From Actinomycetes bacterium (GTDB taxonomy: Bacteria; Actinomycetota; JAICYB01): 41,083 nt of DNA. The DNA lies in the NCBI GenBank assembly GCA_025934435.1, contig JAICYB010000025.1:1-41083 (forward strand), given 5' to 3'. This document shows positions 31,358 to 38,657 of this stretch, piece after piece (the first letter of the stretch is position 1; the number at the start of each line of letters is the position of its first letter). The notes beneath the pieces are model-generated. The model was not told the DNA's origin. It saw only the letters and a list, made by a program, of their open reading frames with translations, and ran no database searches. Made by a program: the position numbers and the translations under genes.

Positions 31358-32320
31358 TCAGCGCAACGGTCGAACGAGATCGCCCGGTCGCTTGCTACCG
31401 ATGCGGCGCTTGAATTCCGCAACGCTCAGCGCGTGCACGACCGAACGACGCGTCGCGCGCGCCGTCGCCGCGCGAGGGAACCCGAGCAGGGGGCCGAGCT
31501 CCCCGAAGTACTCCCCCGGTCCGTACGACGCGAGGACATCGCCGCCGCGCACGACCTCGATCTTCCCCGCTTCCACGAGATAGATCTCCTGGCCCACCGA
31601 GCCTTGCTCGAACAGCACCTGTCCTCGTGAGAGCTCCGTCGACTTCGCCGCACCGTTCCGGCGCCGCACTTTCGGCGCGAGATCGATGACGCGGTCGGCT
31701 AGCGGGACGATCCGGGAGTCGTGGGTCGACACGAGCACCGTCCGGCCCGGTCGGGCCAGACCGCGCAGCAGGCGAAGCACGCCGTCGACCTGGACGTGAT
31801 CGAGATGCGCCGTGGGTTCGTCCGCCAGGATCAGCGGTGGATCGTGCGCGAGCGCCCGGGCGATCGCGACCCGCTGCTGTTCCCCACCGGACAGATCCCC
31901 GGGACGATGCCGTTCGCGATCCTCGAGCGCGACCTGCGCGAGCAACGACCGCGCGCGGTCGCGTGCCTTCCGCGCGCCCATGCCGGCCGCGAGCATCGGC
32001 GTATCGACGTTCTCCAGCGCGGAGAGACTCGGGATCAGATTGAACGATTGGAACACGACGCCGACGGTCTCCTGCCGGTACCGCTCGAGGGCCTTCCCGG
32101 TGAGCGCCGTCACTTCCGTGTCGCCGACGCGGATCGATCCACTCGTCGGACGAAGGATCCCTGCGAGCGACGACAGCAACGTCGTCTTCCCGCACCCGCT
32201 CGGACCGAGCAGGAGCACGAGTTCGCCCGACGTCGCCTTCAGCGAGAAGTCATCGAGGGGACGCGTCGTGTACGAACCGTTCCGGTACTCGACGACGAGC
32301 GACGAGACGTCGATGTTCAT
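31358..32320 (-). CDS. ABC transporter ATPase (MacB/LolD type) fused to a cyclic-nucleotide-binding domain
   Basis: A 320-residue protein. Residues 1-222 are a complete ABC ATPase: Walker A GPSGCGKT (39-46), Q-loop VVFQSFNLIPSLSALENV, signature LSGGEQQR (143-150), Walker B LILADEPTAHLD and switch His H200. Residues of about 228-310 form a cNMP-binding domain: SRGQVLFEQGSVGQEIYLVEAGKIEVV and the cassette YFGELGPLLGFPRAATARA with E274 and R283 retained. No DNA-binding domain follows. The fusion suggests that a cyclic nucleotide, or a look-alike, gates the transporter; that is inference. The stop is 4 bases-overlapped by nothing, but the start shares ATGA with the permease gene upstream. Confidence 0.92.
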   Translation of the reverse strand: MNIDVSSLVVEYRNGSYTTRPLDDFSLKATSGELVLLLGPSGCGKTTLLSSLAGILRPTSGSIRVGDTEVTALTGKALERYRQETVGVVFQSFNLIPSLSALENVDTPMLAAGMGARKARDRARSLLAQVALEDRERHRPGDLSGGEQQRVAIARALAHDPPLILADEPTAHLDHVQVDGVLRLLRGLARPGRTVLVSTHDSRIVPLADRVIDLAPKVRRRNGAAKSTELSRGQVLFEQGSVGQEIYLVEAGKIEVVRGGDVLASYGPGEYFGELGPLLGFPRAATARATRRSVVHALSVAEFKRRIGSKRPGDLVRPLR

Positions 32321-33363
32321 GGTCCCGCGAACGCGAGAGCCGGTTGCACCGTCGCCGCGCGTCTGATCCCGAAACCGCTCGCGAGCAGACCGACCACGAC
32401 GGCGATGGCGAACAGCAACGGGTACGCGTTCACGGGCATCACGAGACGCATGGGGAACAACGGTGTCAGCAACTTCGCCACCCCGAGAGCCAGCACGGCC
32501 GCGACGACCGACACGACGACCGACTGCAGGGCAAGACCCCCGAAGATGTGCCGCGTCGACACCCCCGTCGCCTTCATCACCGCGAAGTCGCGCGTTCGCT
32601 CCAGCGCGGACAGGTAGATCACAACGCCGACGATGAGCGCCGCGACGACCCAGAGCACGGAGCGTGTGAAGTCGATCGTGCGGACGGCCTTGCTGAGCGG
32701 ACGCAGCCCGTCGAGCGCGGCTTCGTCCGGCGACATCGCTTGGAATCCGTGAGGCACCTTCGTCGGTACACCTCGGGTCGCGAACGTCGACACGAGCGGC
32801 GCGCCGAAGATCATCGTCGCCTGCGCGTCTTCCAATCGGACGAAGACGTCCGGATTGCCGCCGATCAGCGTCATACCGCGCACGGTTCCGACGACGCGGA
32901 AGGTGTGTCCCTGGACGGTGACCGTTCCGCCGATCGGCGCGCCGGCCGAGACATCGGCGATCGCTTCACCCGGACGCAGATCGCTTCGCCCCGTCACGTC
33001 TCGCGGCGTCCCCAGCGCGCCGGGCTCGAACCCGACGATGTTGCCTTCCGTCGCGTGTGGCCGAGTGATGGCCGCCGGAACGAAGATCATCGGCTCGGCC
33101 TCCCGCACAGCGGGCAGATGCGCGATCTCTCCGAGGTCGGCTGCCGGCAGGTAGTTCACGCTCGCGAGCGGGCCGCCGCCGCCGCTGCGGACGACCCACG
33201 CGTCGGCACCGACGGTGTCGACGGTCGCATGCACCTCAGCGCGGAACGCGTTGCTGAGTCCGGAGAGGAGGAGCGACATCGCGAAGACGAGCGACGTCCC
33301 GACGATGGCGACGATGAATCGCCGACGCCGCCACATCAGATCGCGGACGCTGTTCCGCCACAT
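32317..33363 (-). CDS. FtsX/MacB-type ABC transporter permease
   Basis: A 348-residue permease of the FtsX-like family. One N-terminal membrane segment (about 14-36, RFIVAIVGTSLVFAMSLLLSG) is followed by a large extracytoplasmic MacB_PCD-like domain (about 37-235) and three C-terminal segments (about 238-258, 283-303, 315-337) with SALERTRDFAVMKATGVSTRHI, the FtsX coupling region. It overlaps the ATPase-cNMP gene by ATGA, so the two form one transporter. Substrates of this family include lipoproteins, peptides and antimicrobials; nothing here says which. ATG 33363 is divergent from the M20 peptidase gene. Confidence 0.9.
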   Translation of the reverse strand: MWRNSVRDLMWRRRRFIVAIVGTSLVFAMSLLLSGLSNAFRAEVHATVDTVGADAWVVRSGGGGPLASVNYLPAADLGEIAHLPAVREAEPMIFVPAAITRPHATEGNIVGFEPGALGTPRDVTGRSDLRPGEAIADVSAGAPIGGTVTVQGHTFRVVGTVRGMTLIGGNPDVFVRLEDAQATMIFGAPLVSTFATRGVPTKVPHGFQAMSPDEAALDGLRPLSKAVRTIDFTRSVLWVVAALIVGVVIYLSALERTRDFAVMKATGVSTRHIFGGLALQSVVVSVVAAVLALGVAKLLTPLFPMRLVMPVNAYPLLFAIAVVVGLLASGFGIRRAATVQPALAFAGP

Positions 33364-33407
33364 CCCGCGGCAGTGTGGCTGCTACCGCCGAGGTTGAACA
33401 GGCCGAA

Positions 33408-34499
33408 ATGCACACATCGGATAACGTGAGCGCCGTGGAACGCGTCATCGAGCTGACGACCGCGCTCGTCGCGTTCCCCACCCACGAACGCGAGGCCGAC
33501 GCGCAGGCCTTCCTCGCGTCCATCCTCGAGGCCGCGGGATTCGACTGCCGTCTGCAGGAGGTCGCTCCGGGGCGGCCGAACCTCATCGCGCGGAGGGGTT
33601 CGTCCGGCCCGTTTCTCTGTTCGCACATCGACGTGCACCCCCCGCACGCACACCCCGATCCGTGGACGGCGCGCGTCGACGGTGACGTCCTCATCGGTCG
33701 AGGTGTCCTCGACGCGAAAGGACAGGTCGCCGCGATCGTCGCCGCCTGCGAAGCCGAACGCGACGCCGACGCGTGCGTGCTCATCACGTGCGACGAAGAG
33801 TTCGCCGGCCTCGGTTCGCTGCACGCCGACGTCCCCGACGGACCGTGGTTCGACGACGGCGGGATCGTCTGCGAGCCGACGGGGTTCCGTGTGTGCACCG
33901 CGCAGATGGGCAACGTCGACGTCCACCTCGAAGCGGACGCACCTCCACATCACGCGTATTCGATCGAAGCCGGTGGATCGCCGGTCCACGCGATCCTCGC
34001 AGCGATCGAGTCGCTTGACTCCTGCGCCTTCCTGAAGTCGCGCCATCCGCTGCTCCCGCAACCGCGCCTGAATATCGGACGGATCCGTGGCGGCGAGCAC
34101 GCGTGGCGTGCGCCGGCTCACGCCGAGCTCCACGCGACGATGGGTGTCGTCCCGGGAACGTCGATCGAAGATGCGATCGCCGACGTCACGAAGCGCGTCG
34201 GCGAGATGACCGGTCGCTGGGCATCGCGTGGCGTCACGATCGCGGGAGGAGTGACGGACTCGAGCGAACCCGTCGAGATGCCGGACGACCTTCCGATCGC
34301 GAAGCGTCTCGGAGCTGATCCATCCGGCATGCCGTCGTGGACGGACGCCGCGTATCTCTACTTGAAGCACGATCTGCCCTGCGTGGTGTTCGGCGCCGGT
34401 GAGCTGACGACCGCACACTCCGACTTCGAAACCGTGGACGTTGCCGACCTCGTGCAACTCAGCGAGACACTCCGTGGCGTCCTGCGGAGCTACGGGTAG
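33408..34499 (+). CDS. M20-family metallopeptidase/deacylase (ArgE/DapE type)
   Basis: A 363-residue zinc hydrolase of the M20 family. Ligands are visible: H73 and D75 in CSHIDVHPPH, the bridging D102 in GRGVLDAKGQ, and the catalytic/ligand pair E130-E131 in TCDEEFAG. A dimerisation-type domain follows (VHLEADAPPHHAYSIEAGGSPVHAIL), and the last His ligand is in TAHSDFE. Substrate (an N-acyl amino acid or peptide) is not evident. Starts are uncertain: the frame opens at GTG 33375, ATG 33408 has a weak AGG, and GTG 33435 is also possible. It is divergent from the permease and overlaps convergent ydeI-like gene by 10 bases. Confidence 0.85.
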   Translation: MHTSDNVSAVERVIELTTALVAFPTHEREADAQAFLASILEAAGFDCRLQEVAPGRPNLIARRGSSGPFLCSHIDVHPPHAHPDPWTARVDGDVLIGRGVLDAKGQVAAIVAACEAERDADACVLITCDEEFAGLGSLHADVPDGPWFDDGGIVCEPTGFRVCTAQMGNVDVHLEADAPPHHAYSIEAGGSPVHAILAAIESLDSCAFLKSRHPLLPQPRLNIGRIRGGEHAWRAPAHAELHATMGVVPGTSIEDAIADVTKRVGEMTGRWASRGVTIAGGVTDSSEPVEMPDDLPIAKRLGADPSGMPSWTDAAYLYLKHDLPCVVFGAGELTTAHSDFETVDVADLVQLSETLRGVLRSYG

Positions 34500-35065
34500 A
34501 GCTTCTCCCCTTTCGCGCACATCTCGACGAACTTCGCGATGCGCGCGGCGCGCGTCTCAGGCTTCTTCGCGGCCGCGAGGCGGTGCAGGATGGCGTAGCG
34601 GTTCTGACTGTCGAGCTTCGCGAAGAACGTCCTCGCCTTCTTGTTCTTGTTCAGCGCGCGTTCGAGGTCGACCGGAACCGTCGCCGTCGACGGCGGATCG
34701 TACGCGCGGTCCCACTCGCCGTTGCTCTTCGCGCGTTCGATCGCTTCGAAGCCCGATGGCTTCATTCGGCCGGCGTCGATGAGCTTCAACGCCTTCTCCC
34801 GATTGATCTTCGACCAGCGGCTCCGGGGGCCGCGCGGCGTGAAGCGCTGGAGCGAGATCTCGGGTCCACCCGACCTGCCTTGTCCGTCGATCCACCCGTA
34901 ACAGAGCGCGGACTCGACGGCCTCCATGTAGTTCACCGTCTTGATGGGGACGCCCTTCTTCGCGAACTCGAGCCACACCGCGCGCTCCTTCGCGTGATTG
35001 CGTTCGAGCCAGCGCTCCCAGGCGCGCTGATCCTTCAGCCGAACGACGGGTTCGGCCGGATTCAC
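34490..35065 (-). CDS. YdeI/OmpD-associated family protein
   Basis: A 191-residue protein of the YdeI/OmdA family, called bacteriocin-protection proteins from work in enterobacteria. ERAVWLEFAKKG, VESALCYGWIDGQGRSG, LQRFTPRGPRSRWSKINREKALKLIDAGRM and the helical C-terminal domain (NKKARTFFAKLDSQNRYAILHRLAAAKKPETRAARI) are typical. The molecular function is not known, and bacteriocin protection should not be assumed here. GTG 35065 shares GTGA with the stop of the aminotransferase, so the two are coupled. Confidence 0.88.
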   Translation of the reverse strand: MNPAEPVVRLKDQRAWERWLERNHAKERAVWLEFAKKGVPIKTVNYMEAVESALCYGWIDGQGRSGGPEISLQRFTPRGPRSRWSKINREKALKLIDAGRMKPSGFEAIERAKSNGEWDRAYDPPSTATVPVDLERALNKNKKARTFFAKLDSQNRYAILHRLAAAKKPETRAARIAKFVEMCAKGEKLYP

Positions 35066-36147
35066 AGCAGCGTGTCGATCGCACCGAGCAGGCGTTCGAC
35101 GTTTCCCTCGCGGGCGTTGTGTCCCATGAGGCCGATACGCCAGCAGGTTCCTTTGAACGGACCGAGTCCCGATCCGACTTCGATGCCGTGTTCGGTCAGC
35201 AGGCGCGACCGAGCTGTTGCGTCGGCGACACCGTCGGGAAGACGGACGCAGTGCAGCATCGGCAATCGCGACGCCGCGACGTAGGAGAAGCCGCGCTCCT
35301 CGAGTCCCGCGGCAAGCGTCGCGGCGGTGCGCACATGCCGCTCGTAGCGAGCGTCCAGCCCTTCATCGAGGACGACACCCAAGCCGGCGTGGAGGGCGAA
35401 GACCATCGAGATCGGCGCCGTGTGGTGGTACACGCGGTCGCTCCCCCAGTAGCCCGCGAGCAGACCGACGTCGAGATACCAGCTCTGGACCGGCGTCTTC
35501 CGCGATCGCACCACATCGAGCGCGCGCTCGCTGAACGTGATGGGCGCAAGACCCGGCGGAACCGAGATGCACTTCTGCGTACCCGAGTAGCAGACGTCGA
35601 CGCCCCACGCGTCGATGTCGACGTTCATCCCGGCGAGCGATGTGACGGTATCGAGCACGAACAGCGTGTTCCGTCCGCGAAGTAGCTCGGCGATCTCGTC
35701 GATCGGCTGCGCGACCCCCGTCGATGTCTCAGCATGCACGAGCGCGAACGCCTTCGCCTCCGGGTGATCGTCGAGCGCTCGTGCAACGTCCGACGCTTCG
35801 ATGATCCGTCCCCATTCGGCCTCGACCTTGACGACCTTCGCGCCGGCGCGGGATGCGACGTCGCACATGCGTCCGCCGAACACGCCGTTGACGCCGACGA
35901 CGATCTCGTCACCCGGTTCGAGGACGTTCACGAGCGCGGCCTCCATGCCCGCACTCCCCGTTCCGGAGACGGCGAACGTCATCCGGTTCGCCGTCTTGAA
36001 GACCATGCGAAGCCGCTCGGCAACTTCGTCGAGCAAACCCAGGAACTCCGGGTCGAGGTGCCCCAGGAGCGGACGCCCGAGCGCCGCGAGTACCTCCGGT
36101 GCCGCGTTCGACGGGCCGGGACCCATCAGCAACCGTTCTCGGGCCAT
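35062..36147 (-). CDS. Class V aminotransferase (alanine-glyoxylate / serine-type)
   Basis: A 361-residue PLP enzyme of the alanine-glyoxylate/serine-pyruvate aminotransferase group. It starts with RERLLMGPGPSN, has VSGTGSAGMEAAL for the cofactor phosphate, D166 in LFVLDTVTSLAG for the pyridine nitrogen, and the Schiff-base lysine K192 in CYSGTQKCISVPPGLAP. The C-terminal WRIGLMGHNA is also typical. The amino donor is not certain (alanine, serine or aspartate). ATG 36147 overlaps the stop of the P-loop gene by one base (TGATG). Panto-thenate gene panB lies just beyond, on the other strand, but a link is not shown. Confidence 0.9.
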   Translation of the reverse strand: MARERLLMGPGPSNAAPEVLAALGRPLLGHLDPEFLGLLDEVAERLRMVFKTANRMTFAVSGTGSAGMEAALVNVLEPGDEIVVGVNGVFGGRMCDVASRAGAKVVKVEAEWGRIIEASDVARALDDHPEAKAFALVHAETSTGVAQPIDEIAELLRGRNTLFVLDTVTSLAGMNVDIDAWGVDVCYSGTQKCISVPPGLAPITFSERALDVVRSRKTPVQSWYLDVGLLAGYWGSDRVYHHTAPISMVFALHAGLGVVLDEGLDARYERHVRTAATLAAGLEERGFSYVAASRLPMLHCVRLPDGVADATARSRLLTEHGIEVGSGLGPFKGTCWRIGLMGHNAREGNVERLLGAIDTLL

Positions 36148-36680
36148 CAGCCGACGGCGTCGATCAGTGCCTGCGTGCGCTCCTCGACCGAACCCGTGAG
36201 CGTCTCGTAGCGCACGTCGTTCGATTCGAGGAGGTTCACCATGCGCGCGTCGATGTCGCGCTGGAAGTCCGGGTCGTCCGGACGGAGCCCGTCGAGGACG
36301 ATGCCGAACTCGATCGGCAGATAGAACACGTGCGTGTACTGCGAACGCAGATGGAACTTCGCGATGTCGAGGCAGGTGTCCCAGAGCGCGAACTCCTTGC
36401 GTCGCTCCTGGTTCTCGAGCACCCAGCTGGCGTACGCCATGACGTCGATCAGCGACCGGTCCCCAACGAAGTCCGCGTGCTGCATCTCGTTGTAGAACTG
36501 CCGCAGGAAGATGAGCGTCTCCGTCTCCACGGTCGCGTCCTTGTCGAGCTTGAACCCGAGCTCGATGACCTGACGCGCTACCTCGGGCAGAAGCGGCAGG
36601 CCGAGCTTCGGTGCGGCGACTTCGGCGAGGGTTGTCTTGCCCGTCGAAAACGAGCCCACGATGGCCACTCTTCTTGGCAT
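36147..36680 (-). CDS. P-loop NTPase/kinase, AAA_28 (NadR/Ttd14-like)
   Basis: A 177-residue P-loop protein with Walker A GSFSTGKT (9-16), then EVARQVIELGF, a DRSLIDVMAYASWV region similar to the aspartate of nucleoside-type kinases, and THVFYLPIEFGIVLDGLRPDDPDFQRDID. This resembles the AAA_28/NadR-kinase group. The substrate is unknown. ATG 36680 (MPRRVAIVG) is chosen: TATGAT lies exactly 7 bases upstream and no ribosome site is present, so it is probably leaderless. Two further ATG codons at 36689 and 36692 lie inside that box. Confidence 0.85.
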   Translation of the reverse strand: MPRRVAIVGSFSTGKTTLAEVAAPKLGLPLLPEVARQVIELGFKLDKDATVETETLIFLRQFYNEMQHADFVGDRSLIDVMAYASWVLENQERRKEFALWDTCLDIAKFHLRSQYTHVFYLPIEFGIVLDGLRPDDPDFQRDIDARMVNLLESNDVRYETLTGSVEERTQALIDAVG

Positions 36681-36687
36681 GCGTGGC

Positions 36688-36693
36688 ATCATA
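36688..36693 (-). promoter_or_regulatory. -10 box of a probable leaderless promoter for the AAA_28 gene
   Basis: TATGAT on the minus strand, then GCCACGC, then ATG 36680. The 7-base spacing places the start of transcription on the start codon. Confidence 0.5.
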
Positions 36694-36734
36694 AAGGGGT
36701 CACGGGGACCCGGGCGTCGGGCCTCGATGAGCCA

Positions 36735-36740
36735 GGGAGG
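36735..36740 (+). promoter_or_regulatory. Ribosome binding site fixing the TTG start of panB
   Basis: GGGAGG lies 5 bases before TTG 36746, the only plausible start ahead of the conserved VSIHHLADW sequence. Confidence 0.7.
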
Positions 36741-36745
36741 CAGCT

Positions 36746-37534
36746 TTGCCCGTCTCTATCCATCACCTCGCCGACTGGCGTGCGCGCGGGGAGAAGTTCG
36801 TCATGGTGACGGCGTACGACGCGCTCATCGCGCGCGTCCTCGACGAGTCCGGTGTGCCGATCCTGCTCGTCGGCGACTCGGTGTCGAACGTCCTGCTCGG
36901 TCACGCGACCACGCTTCAGGTGACGATGGACGACATGCTCCATCACGCCCGCGCCGTCGCGCGCGGCGCGAAGGACGCGCTGCTCGTCGGCGACCTTCCC
37001 TTCGGGAGCTACCAGACGCCCGAGGACGCCGTACGCAACGCAACGGAATTCCTCCGCATCGGGATGCACTGCGTGAAGCTCGAAGGCGCCGGCCCGGCGG
37101 TCGAGGCCGTAGCGGCACTTACTGATCGCGGCATCCCGGTCATGGGCCACCTCGGCCTCACGCCGCAGTTCGTGAACGCGATCGGCGGTTACAAGGTGCA
37201 AGGACGAGGCGACGCCGGCGAGAAGCTTCTCGAAGACGCCAAGGCCCTGCAGGACGCCGGCATCTTCGCGCTCGTGCTCGAATGTGTTCCGTCGGCGCTC
37301 GGCGACCGCGTCACGCGCGAGCTCGAGATCCCGACCATCGGCATCGGCGCCGGCCCGCACACCGACGGTCAGGTGCTCGTCTGCTGGGACATGCTCGGTC
37401 TCACGCCGGGCCCTTCGCCGCGTTTCGTGAAGCGCTATGCCGATCTCGCATCGGACATACGGGATGCGGTGCAGCTGTTCGCGAAGGAAGTGTCCGAGGG
37501 GATCTACCCGGCCCCCGAGCACGCCTACAAGTAA
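36746..37534 (+). CDS. panB: 3-methyl-2-oxobutanoate hydroxymethyltransferase PanB
   Basis: A 262-residue ketopantoate hydroxymethyltransferase, the first step of pantothenate (coenzyme A) synthesis, using methylene-tetrahydrofolate. MVTAYDALIARVLDESG, LLVGDSVSNVLLGHATTLQVT (metal-binding Asp), CVKLEGAG, MGHLGLTPQ and IPTIGIGAGPHTDGQVLVCWDMLGL are hallmark segments. Length is usual. It starts with TTG behind GGGAGG, 53 bases from the divergent P-loop gene. Other pantothenate genes are not in the window. Its TAA abuts the stop of the convergent deacetylase gene. Confidence 0.95.
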   Translation: MPVSIHHLADWRARGEKFVMVTAYDALIARVLDESGVPILLVGDSVSNVLLGHATTLQVTMDDMLHHARAVARGAKDALLVGDLPFGSYQTPEDAVRNATEFLRIGMHCVKLEGAGPAVEAVAALTDRGIPVMGHLGLTPQFVNAIGGYKVQGRGDAGEKLLEDAKALQDAGIFALVLECVPSALGDRVTRELEIPTIGIGAGPHTDGQVLVCWDMLGLTPGPSPRFVKRYADLASDIRDAVQLFAKEVSEGIYPAPEHAYK

Positions 37535-38239
37535 TCAGTCGTCGGCGAAGCGCGCTTCCATCGTCGGCAGAACGCGGAAGGTCTCGGCGAACGCGTAACC
37601 GTGCGACTGTCCGGCCATCTGCGCGGCTCGGCGCATCACCGTTCCGACGTCCCAGTTGATCTGCGAACGATGCGCTTGCAGCGCCGCGATCTTGCGGTCG
37701 ATCGTCGCCGTGATGTCGACGCCATGCGAACCGCCCGCCGGGCCCATCACGTAGGTCTCGCGGAGGCCACGCCACGGCTCGTAACCCTCCTCGAGGAGTT
37801 CCGGGAAGTGGCCGGGCGTCGTCCCGGCGGTGACGGTGACGTCGAGCGTCGCCTGGCCGACCGCGCGGTGATCGGGGTGGTTGACGAACCAGTCACCGAG
37901 GATCGGACCGGGGTCGAGCGCCATCAAGCGATGCGGCTTCACGTCCCGGAACACTCGCGCGATGTCGCGCCGAAGGTCGAACGTGTACTCGACGTAGCCG
38001 TCCCGGTAGTCGAGGAATCGCACGTCGGTCACCCCGACGATGGACGCCGCTTCGAGCGTTTCGTCCCGCCGGATCTGCGCGAGCTTGGAGCCGGCGAGCT
38101 CGGCATCGGCGGTCCCCGTTGAGCCGTCGGTCACGATGCAGTAGGTGACCTCGTCGCCGGCGTCGGTCCATGCCGCGACCGATCCGGAGCAACTGAACTC
38201 GATGTCGTCGGGATGGGCACTCACACAAAGGACGCGCAT
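37535..38239 (-). CDS. LmbE/PIG-L family N-acetylglucosaminyl deacetylase-like protein
   Basis: A 234-residue zinc deacetylase-like protein. The signature SAHPDDIEFSCSGS gives H9, D11 and D12, and the second zinc motif is NHPDHRAVGQA. DLRRDIARVFRDVKPHRLMALDP is also typical. Actinobacterial relatives include MshB and Mca of mycothiol metabolism, but the family is wide and this call is not made here. The open frame reaches 38923; ATG 38239 (MRVLCVSAHPDD) is the real start, with TATCGT 6 bases upstream and no ribosome site. Confidence 0.9.
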   Translation of the reverse strand: MRVLCVSAHPDDIEFSCSGSVAAWTDAGDEVTYCIVTDGSTGTADAELAGSKLAQIRRDETLEAASIVGVTDVRFLDYRDGYVEYTFDLRRDIARVFRDVKPHRLMALDPGPILGDWFVNHPDHRAVGQATLDVTVTAGTTPGHFPELLEEGYEPWRGLRETYVMGPAGGSHGVDITATIDRKIAALQAHRSQINWDVGTVMRRAAQMAGQSHGYAFAETFRVLPTMEARFADD

Positions 38240-38245
38240 CGCGTC

Positions 38246-38255
38246 ACGATACCCT
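38246..38255. promoter_or_regulatory. Overlapping divergent leaderless promoters (LmbE gene / PAS gene)
   Basis: Minus-strand TATCGT (38246-38251) is followed by GACGCG and ATG 38239. Plus-strand TACCCT (38250-38255) is followed by GACCGA and GTG 38262. Both spacings are 6 bases, and the two boxes share two base pairs, so polymerase could occupy only one at a time. Neither gene has a ribosome site. Confidence 0.5.
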
Positions 38256-38261
38256 GACCGA

Positions 38262-38657
38262 GTGGAGCGCCCGAAGAGCCTCGTCCTCATCCGTGCGAAG
38301 CACCTCGCGGAAAGCGTGACGACGCCGATGTTCCTCGCCGACGCGGGCGGCAATCTCATCTTCTTCAACGAAGCGGCCGAAGCGATGCTCGGTCGTCCGT
38401 TCGGCGACAACGGACTCCTCACGCCGGGCGAGTGGCAGCAGACATTCGACGTCCGCGACCGGAACGACGCGCCGTTCGCCCTGGAGTCGATGGCGTCCTG
38501 GATGCAGGTACAAAACGAGCAACCGGCGATGGGGCACATCAAGTTCCGTTCGGCGGACGGGACCGACCATCTCGTGGCGACCTGTGCGTTTCCGCTCTTC
38601 ACCGAGCAGCAACGCTTCGAAGGCGCATTGATCTTGTTCTGGCGCGATGCCGGATGA
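38262..38657 (+). CDS. Single PAS-domain protein
   Basis: A 131-residue protein with one PAS fold (about 15-125): AESVTTPMFLADAGGNLIFFNEAAEAMLGRPF, then an FALESMASWM helix and the strands HIKFRSADGTDHLVATCAFPLF and FEGALILFWRD. No output domain is attached, so it may sense a small ligand or redox state and pass it to a partner. It shares ATGA with the following metallo-hydrolase gene, the likely partner or co-regulated enzyme. GTG 38262 is chosen over an open frame reaching 38145, which would overlap the divergent gene. Confidence 0.82.
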   Translation: MERPKSLVLIRAKHLAESVTTPMFLADAGGNLIFFNEAAEAMLGRPFGDNGLLTPGEWQQTFDVRDRNDAPFALESMASWMQVQNEQPAMGHIKFRSADGTDHLVATCAFPLFTEQQRFEGALILFWRDAG

